The notes beneath the pieces are model-generated. The model was not told the origin of the DNA, searched no databases, and saw only the letters and a program-made list of their open reading frames with translations. From Vibrio sp. ED004 (GTDB lineage: Bacteria > Pseudomonadota > Gammaproteobacteria > Enterobacterales > Vibrionaceae): 64,000 nt of DNA. Made by a program: the position numbers and the translations under genes. This document shows, piece by piece, positions 60,672-64,000 of the stretch. The first letter of the stretch is position 1; the number at the start of each line of letters is the position of its first letter. The stretch covers positions 806,001 through 870,000 of the forward strand of contig NZ_CP066149.1 in assembly GCF_023206395.1 (NCBI RefSeq), in the 5' to 3' direction.

Positions 60672-61813
60672 TCATTGAGATATGTTGAACGGCGGCTTAT
60701 ACCCTAACTGTTTTAACCTTCGGTGTAACCGTTGAGGCTTCTTCCAAAGTTTCAACTGGATACTACGAAGTCTTCTTCGTAGCCACCCTGCTAACCTTGA
60801 GAACTCTCTGCTGCTATTGGTGATCCTGAAGTATTGACTGAACCCTCTTAACACTGGGTTTAAAGCTTTTATGACTTGCTCAAGTGGCTTACCGCACCCT
60901 CGCTTTGTCAGTCGCTTTAACTTACTTTTGAACCCTTTCAGTTTCTTAGTTTGAATGCGGGTAAATTGACTCCCGATTTCTACACCTAAGAACTTCACGC
61001 CATCACGGCTGTGCGCTATATGTGATTTCGTCTGATTCACTGTGAGTTTAAGCTCTCCTTCTAGGATCTTCGTCGCTTGTGCAAGGGCATTCTCTGCTCC
61101 TGCCTTGCTACGACAAAAGATGAGTATGTCATCCGCATAACGAACGAGCCTATGGTCACGCTTTCGCATTTCCTGATCGAACCATCAAGGTAGATATTGG
61201 CAATCAAAGGACTGATAACACCACCTTGTGGACTTCCTAGCTCTGTCTCCTGCCAACTACCGTCTATCATCACGCCACTTTTCAGAAACTGTTTTATCAG
61301 CTCTAACACGCTGCTATCTGTGACTCGCCTTCTGATGCTCTTGAGGATCAACTCATGGTCGAGTTTGTCAAAGCACTTCGACAAGTCCATATCTACGACG
61401 TGCTGTAATCCGTATCGGCGGATAAACATCGTGGATTTGTTGATTGCATCGTGACAACTTCGATTCGGTCTATACCCAAAACTTGATGGGTGAAATTGCT
61501 CTTCGAAGATGGGGGTGAGGATATCATTGAGTGCTTGTTGGACAACTCTGTCCCTAACGGTTGGGATCCCAAGCAATCGTACCCCTCCGTCTTCTTTGGG
61601 TATCTCTACTCGTTTGACTGGCTGAGGTTTGTATTGCTTGGTTTTGAGTTCAGAGAGGAGTTGATCGAGGTTATCACTCAGATTTTCGGCGTAGTCGCTC
61701 AGGCTCTGCTCATCTATTCCAGCCGCGCCTTTCGCTTTCTTTACCTTTTTAAACCCTTTATACAGCCTCTCTTTGTTGAGCAGATGACCATATAAACTGT
61801 AATAAACTCGCAC
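60672..61813 (-). pseudogene. Group II intron reverse transcriptase/maturase, copy 2, one frameshift
   Basis: From GTG 61813 the frame covers RT domains 0-4 (LLGIPTVRDRVVQQALNDIL, GYRPNRSCHDAI, VDMDLSKCFD, GSPQGGVISPLIANIYLD). Near 61181 one base is missing compared with copy 1 (GAACCATC for GAACGCATC). The next frame continues with RYADDILIF and the maturase X domain to the stop at 60672. Corrected, it is about 380 residues, short because no HNH endonuclease is present. Confidence 0.88.
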
Positions 61814-62555
61814 TTTCTCTCCTTGGGTTGTGTGCTGTGTGGGGACAAGTGTTTCATGTCCAGTGTGGGTGTTATTTCTCTCTGCTATTCAGCCTTCTAG
61901 CTCAATGGCAATTTACTGAAGTGTGTCAGAGTTACTCCCCTATACGGTTTCTTAGCTCAGTATCTTGCTTCCACAATCAACCAAACTAGGAATACCCCGA
62001 TAGCGATTCGGTTTGGGTATCACTGAAAAAAACATCTGTTCATCACAGACTTAAAGTGTACTTCCTCCCTTCGCAGCACTGAGTGCTTTTGGCATTTCAG
62101 TGCTCCATCAGACTTGATGCTGATGGTCAGCTAAGTTTTCTCCTCCACACCATTACTGGGCTTCTCGGGCTTAGCCTTACTCACTACTACGGATTCATCT
62201 GCCACCTCGCACCAACACAGCTCTTAGCTTTCGCTTCGAGTTTGTGCTTCCAGACTTTTGGATGTGGTGTCAGGCTTCCCCAGTTACTGCACTGGCTCCC
62301 TGTTAACAATGCCACCTCAAGCACAGCATAGGTCTGACTGAGTATAGGGCTTCGCGCTATTTCGGACGCTTACCCACCTATACTGCCGAAGCAGGTTTAC
62401 TTGCGTTGTGTACTGTTAACTTCCTATCGCTTCCTTCAGACCCTGCCGTTAGCCAGCAACGCCCTTGCGATTCGGATTATCTTCCCCTCAGTCGGGGTGA
62501 TTCAGGTTTCTTTCAACCTAACGGGTTTGCCAGCTTCGCTGGGCAAACAAAAATG

Positions 62556-62581
62556 AAAAAGGAGCGATAAACGCTCCTTTC
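62556..62581 (-). terminator. glnB terminator
   Basis: On the minus strand GAAAGGAGCGTTTATCGCTCC is followed by TTTTTC. Eight bases later the group II intron begins. Confidence 0.88.
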
Positions 62582-62596
62582 AGGGTAATAGTTTTT

Positions 62597-62944
<348 letters not shown>

Positions 62945-62994
62945 TTAAACTGTGCGAATGGCTCATTATCGGTTAGCTATAGTAAACATTCAAT

Positions 62995-63026
62995 GAAAAA
63001 AGCCAGAGCTTTAAAGCTCTGGCTCG
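62995..63026 (-). terminator. Cytochrome c gene terminator
   Basis: On the minus strand GAGCCAGAGCTTTAAAGCTCTGGC is followed by six T's; the stem is AGCCAGAGCTT. It lies between the cytochrome c gene and glnB. Confidence 0.9.
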
Positions 63027-63065
63027 AAATTTATCATCTTGTTTAATCAGCGCTTTAAGAAGGTT

Positions 63066-63377
63066 TTACTTAAGGCTTGCGTAGTAAGCAGCTAGATTAG
63101 CAATATCATCATCATTCAGCATTGAAGCTTGAGCCTGCATTACAGCAGCCAAACCGCCGGTGCGCTGGCCGTTCTTGTATGCGTTAATTGATGAAGCGAT
63201 GTATTGCTCGTTTTGACCTTTAAGGTTTGGATAACCTGGGATCACTGCGATACCGTCGGCACCATGACATGCCGCACAGATTGCTGCTTTAGCTTGACCC
63301 GCAGCAACATCACCCGCCAGAGCGTTACCACTCAATAGTCCAAATCCAAGAACTAATCCTAGTGTAATTTTCTTCAT
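63066..63377 (-). CDS. Small periplasmic c-type cytochrome
   Basis: This 103-residue protein has a signal peptide ([21 protein letters not shown]) and one heme motif CAACH. The axial Met is probably in [10 protein letters not shown]. It is a class I cytochrome c, c5/c553-like, carrying electrons in the periplasm. I use ATG 63377; four more codons upstream are possible. Confidence 0.92.
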   Translation of the reverse strand: MKKITLGLVLGFGLLSGNALAGDVAAGQAKAAICAACHGADGIAVIPGYPNLKGQNEQYIASSINAYKNGQRTGGLAAVMQAQASMLNDDDIANLAAYYASLK

Positions 63378-63435
63378 TGCATATTCCATTAATTATTTTT
63401 ATTAAAGTGACGTCGAATTGTGACACAAACTTTTT

Positions 63436-64000
63436 CTACTTGCTCCAAAGCGCTTCACAATCTTGACCTTCGTAGTTTTTATCTACGAATAAGCCTAAAA
63501 CAGCGATCACTCGCTCACCATCCATTAATATTGGCGTTCTGCGTCGTAACCAACTGGGTACTTGGTATTCCTGAAAGAGTTTTTTGAGCTTTCGACTATG
63601 GCCGCGTCCAACAGGATGGGCTGATAATCCTTCAGGGTTGAAGATCACTCGTAGCGCTCCGCTTGAGTCCTTCAAACTGAAGTTTTGCGAGTTACGACCA
63701 TTCGATACAGCATCACTCTGTGACGGCATTAATTGTAGAGCCCCTAAACCATCGGGCAGTTGCAAGCTATCACCAAGCACAACATCGGCATGCCAACTCG
63801 ACAAGTCCTTAGTCTCTTTCACTATGTAGAGCTGATGATCAAAGCGCCTAACCTCAACATCATTCAACACCAGTTTAGGGTTAGCATCAGCCTGAGCACA
63901 CGCCACTTCATTCCAGATAAGCTTGAGCTGCTTTTGACTCGGCATTGCTTGATTACAATGACTCAACCACATTCTTAGCAGCCGTGCTCGTAACAAGTCT
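63436..64000 (-). CDS. tilS: tRNA(Ile)-lysidine synthase, C-terminal part (runs off the window)
   Basis: TilS converts the C34 of tRNA-Ile(CAU) to lysidine. Only the C-terminal ~188 residues are here: the TilS central domain end and the C-terminal domain with AHPVGRGHSRKLKKLFQEYQVPSWLRRRTPIL, which is characteristic. The catalytic N-terminal PP-loop lies beyond base 64000. Confidence 0.9.
   Translation of the reverse strand, partial: DLLRARLLRMWLSHCNQAMPSQKQLKLIWNEVACAQADANPKLVLNDVEVRRFDHQLYIVKETKDLSSWHADVVLGDSLQLPDGLGALQLMPSQSDAVSNGRNSQNFSLKDSSGALRVIFNPEGLSAHPVGRGHSRKLKKLFQEYQVPSWLRRRTPILMDGERVIAVLGLFVDKNYEGQDCEALWSK

Larger units (their letters stand above)
60463..62548 (-). mobile_element. 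Group IIC intron, copy 2 (complete)
   Basis: This 2.09-kb element on the minus strand begins GTTTGCCC at 62548, behind the T-run of the glnB terminator, and ends CTACTCGAT at 60463. It contains a ~735-base 5' ribozyme region, the RT gene, a ~140-base spacer, domain V and domain VI. No endonuclease domain is encoded and the insertion follows a terminator, both features of class C introns. It is a direct repeat of the copy at 1-1696. Confidence 0.9.

Overview
The window is part of a Vibrio chromosome, most likely the larger chromosome of a Splendidus-clade-like species. I infer this from gene content, gene order and protein sequence, not from a database search. The main evidence is the ligA-zipA/cysZ-cysK, ptsHI-crr, yffB-dapE, bamC-dapA/gcvR-bcp, bepA-arsC-wrbA, uraA/upp/purMN, gmhA/fadE, dnaQ/rnhA and gloB-mltD neighbourhoods, plus two tandem Vibrio-type flagellins behind sigma-28-like promoters.

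Layout: 1-1696 is the 5' three-quarters of a group IIC intron, immediately downstream of the ligA terminator. 1752-10187 holds ligA, zipA, cysZ, cysK and the PTS genes ptsH-ptsI-crr. 10188-14993 holds three short interspersed repeats, two flagellins, a DyP peroxidase and a small membrane protein. 15088-21895 holds small conserved genes, yffB-dapE, a peptidase, bamC, dapA and gcvR. 21908-36801 is a bcp gene split by a 14.4-kb genomic island. 36948-41389 holds perM-like, tusA-like, bepA, arsC, wrbA and a DUF2069 gene. 41457-42868 is a decayed IS3-family element sitting between the two arms of a terminator. 42924-60449 holds a DUF2066 gene, uraA, upp, purM, purN, yafJ, gmhA, fadE, a TIGR03503 gene, dnaQ, rnhA, a methyltransferase, gloB, mltD, a Yip1-family gene and a yafD-like gene. 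60463-62548 is a second, complete copy of the group IIC intron behind the glnB terminator. The window closes with glnB, a cytochrome c and the C-terminal part of tilS.

The most interesting part is the island in bcp. Its left end carries a four-gene operon: three large tyrosine-recombinase-type proteins and a small basic/coiled-coil protein. This matches the ginABCD signature of GInt islands. Behind it the island brings its own complete, divergent bcp, apparently replacing the gene it destroys. Then come a serine recombinase, a protein joining a DUF4297/Cap4-like nuclease domain to TPR repeats (a candidate anti-phage effector), an attC-like palindrome, a small protein that looks like a MazE tail joined to a HigA N-terminus, and about 2 kb of hairpin-rich non-coding DNA with a duplicated ~300-bp element. 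The island ends carry short inverted repeats and shared TTTTTATGACAA-type motifs.

Several mobile genes (both intron RTs, the IS3 orfB and the third recombinase) carry apparent single-base frameshifts, whereas the housekeeping genes are intact. The two intron copies differ, as far as I can see by eye, only by one-base indels mostly in homopolymers, so part of this may be sequencing error.
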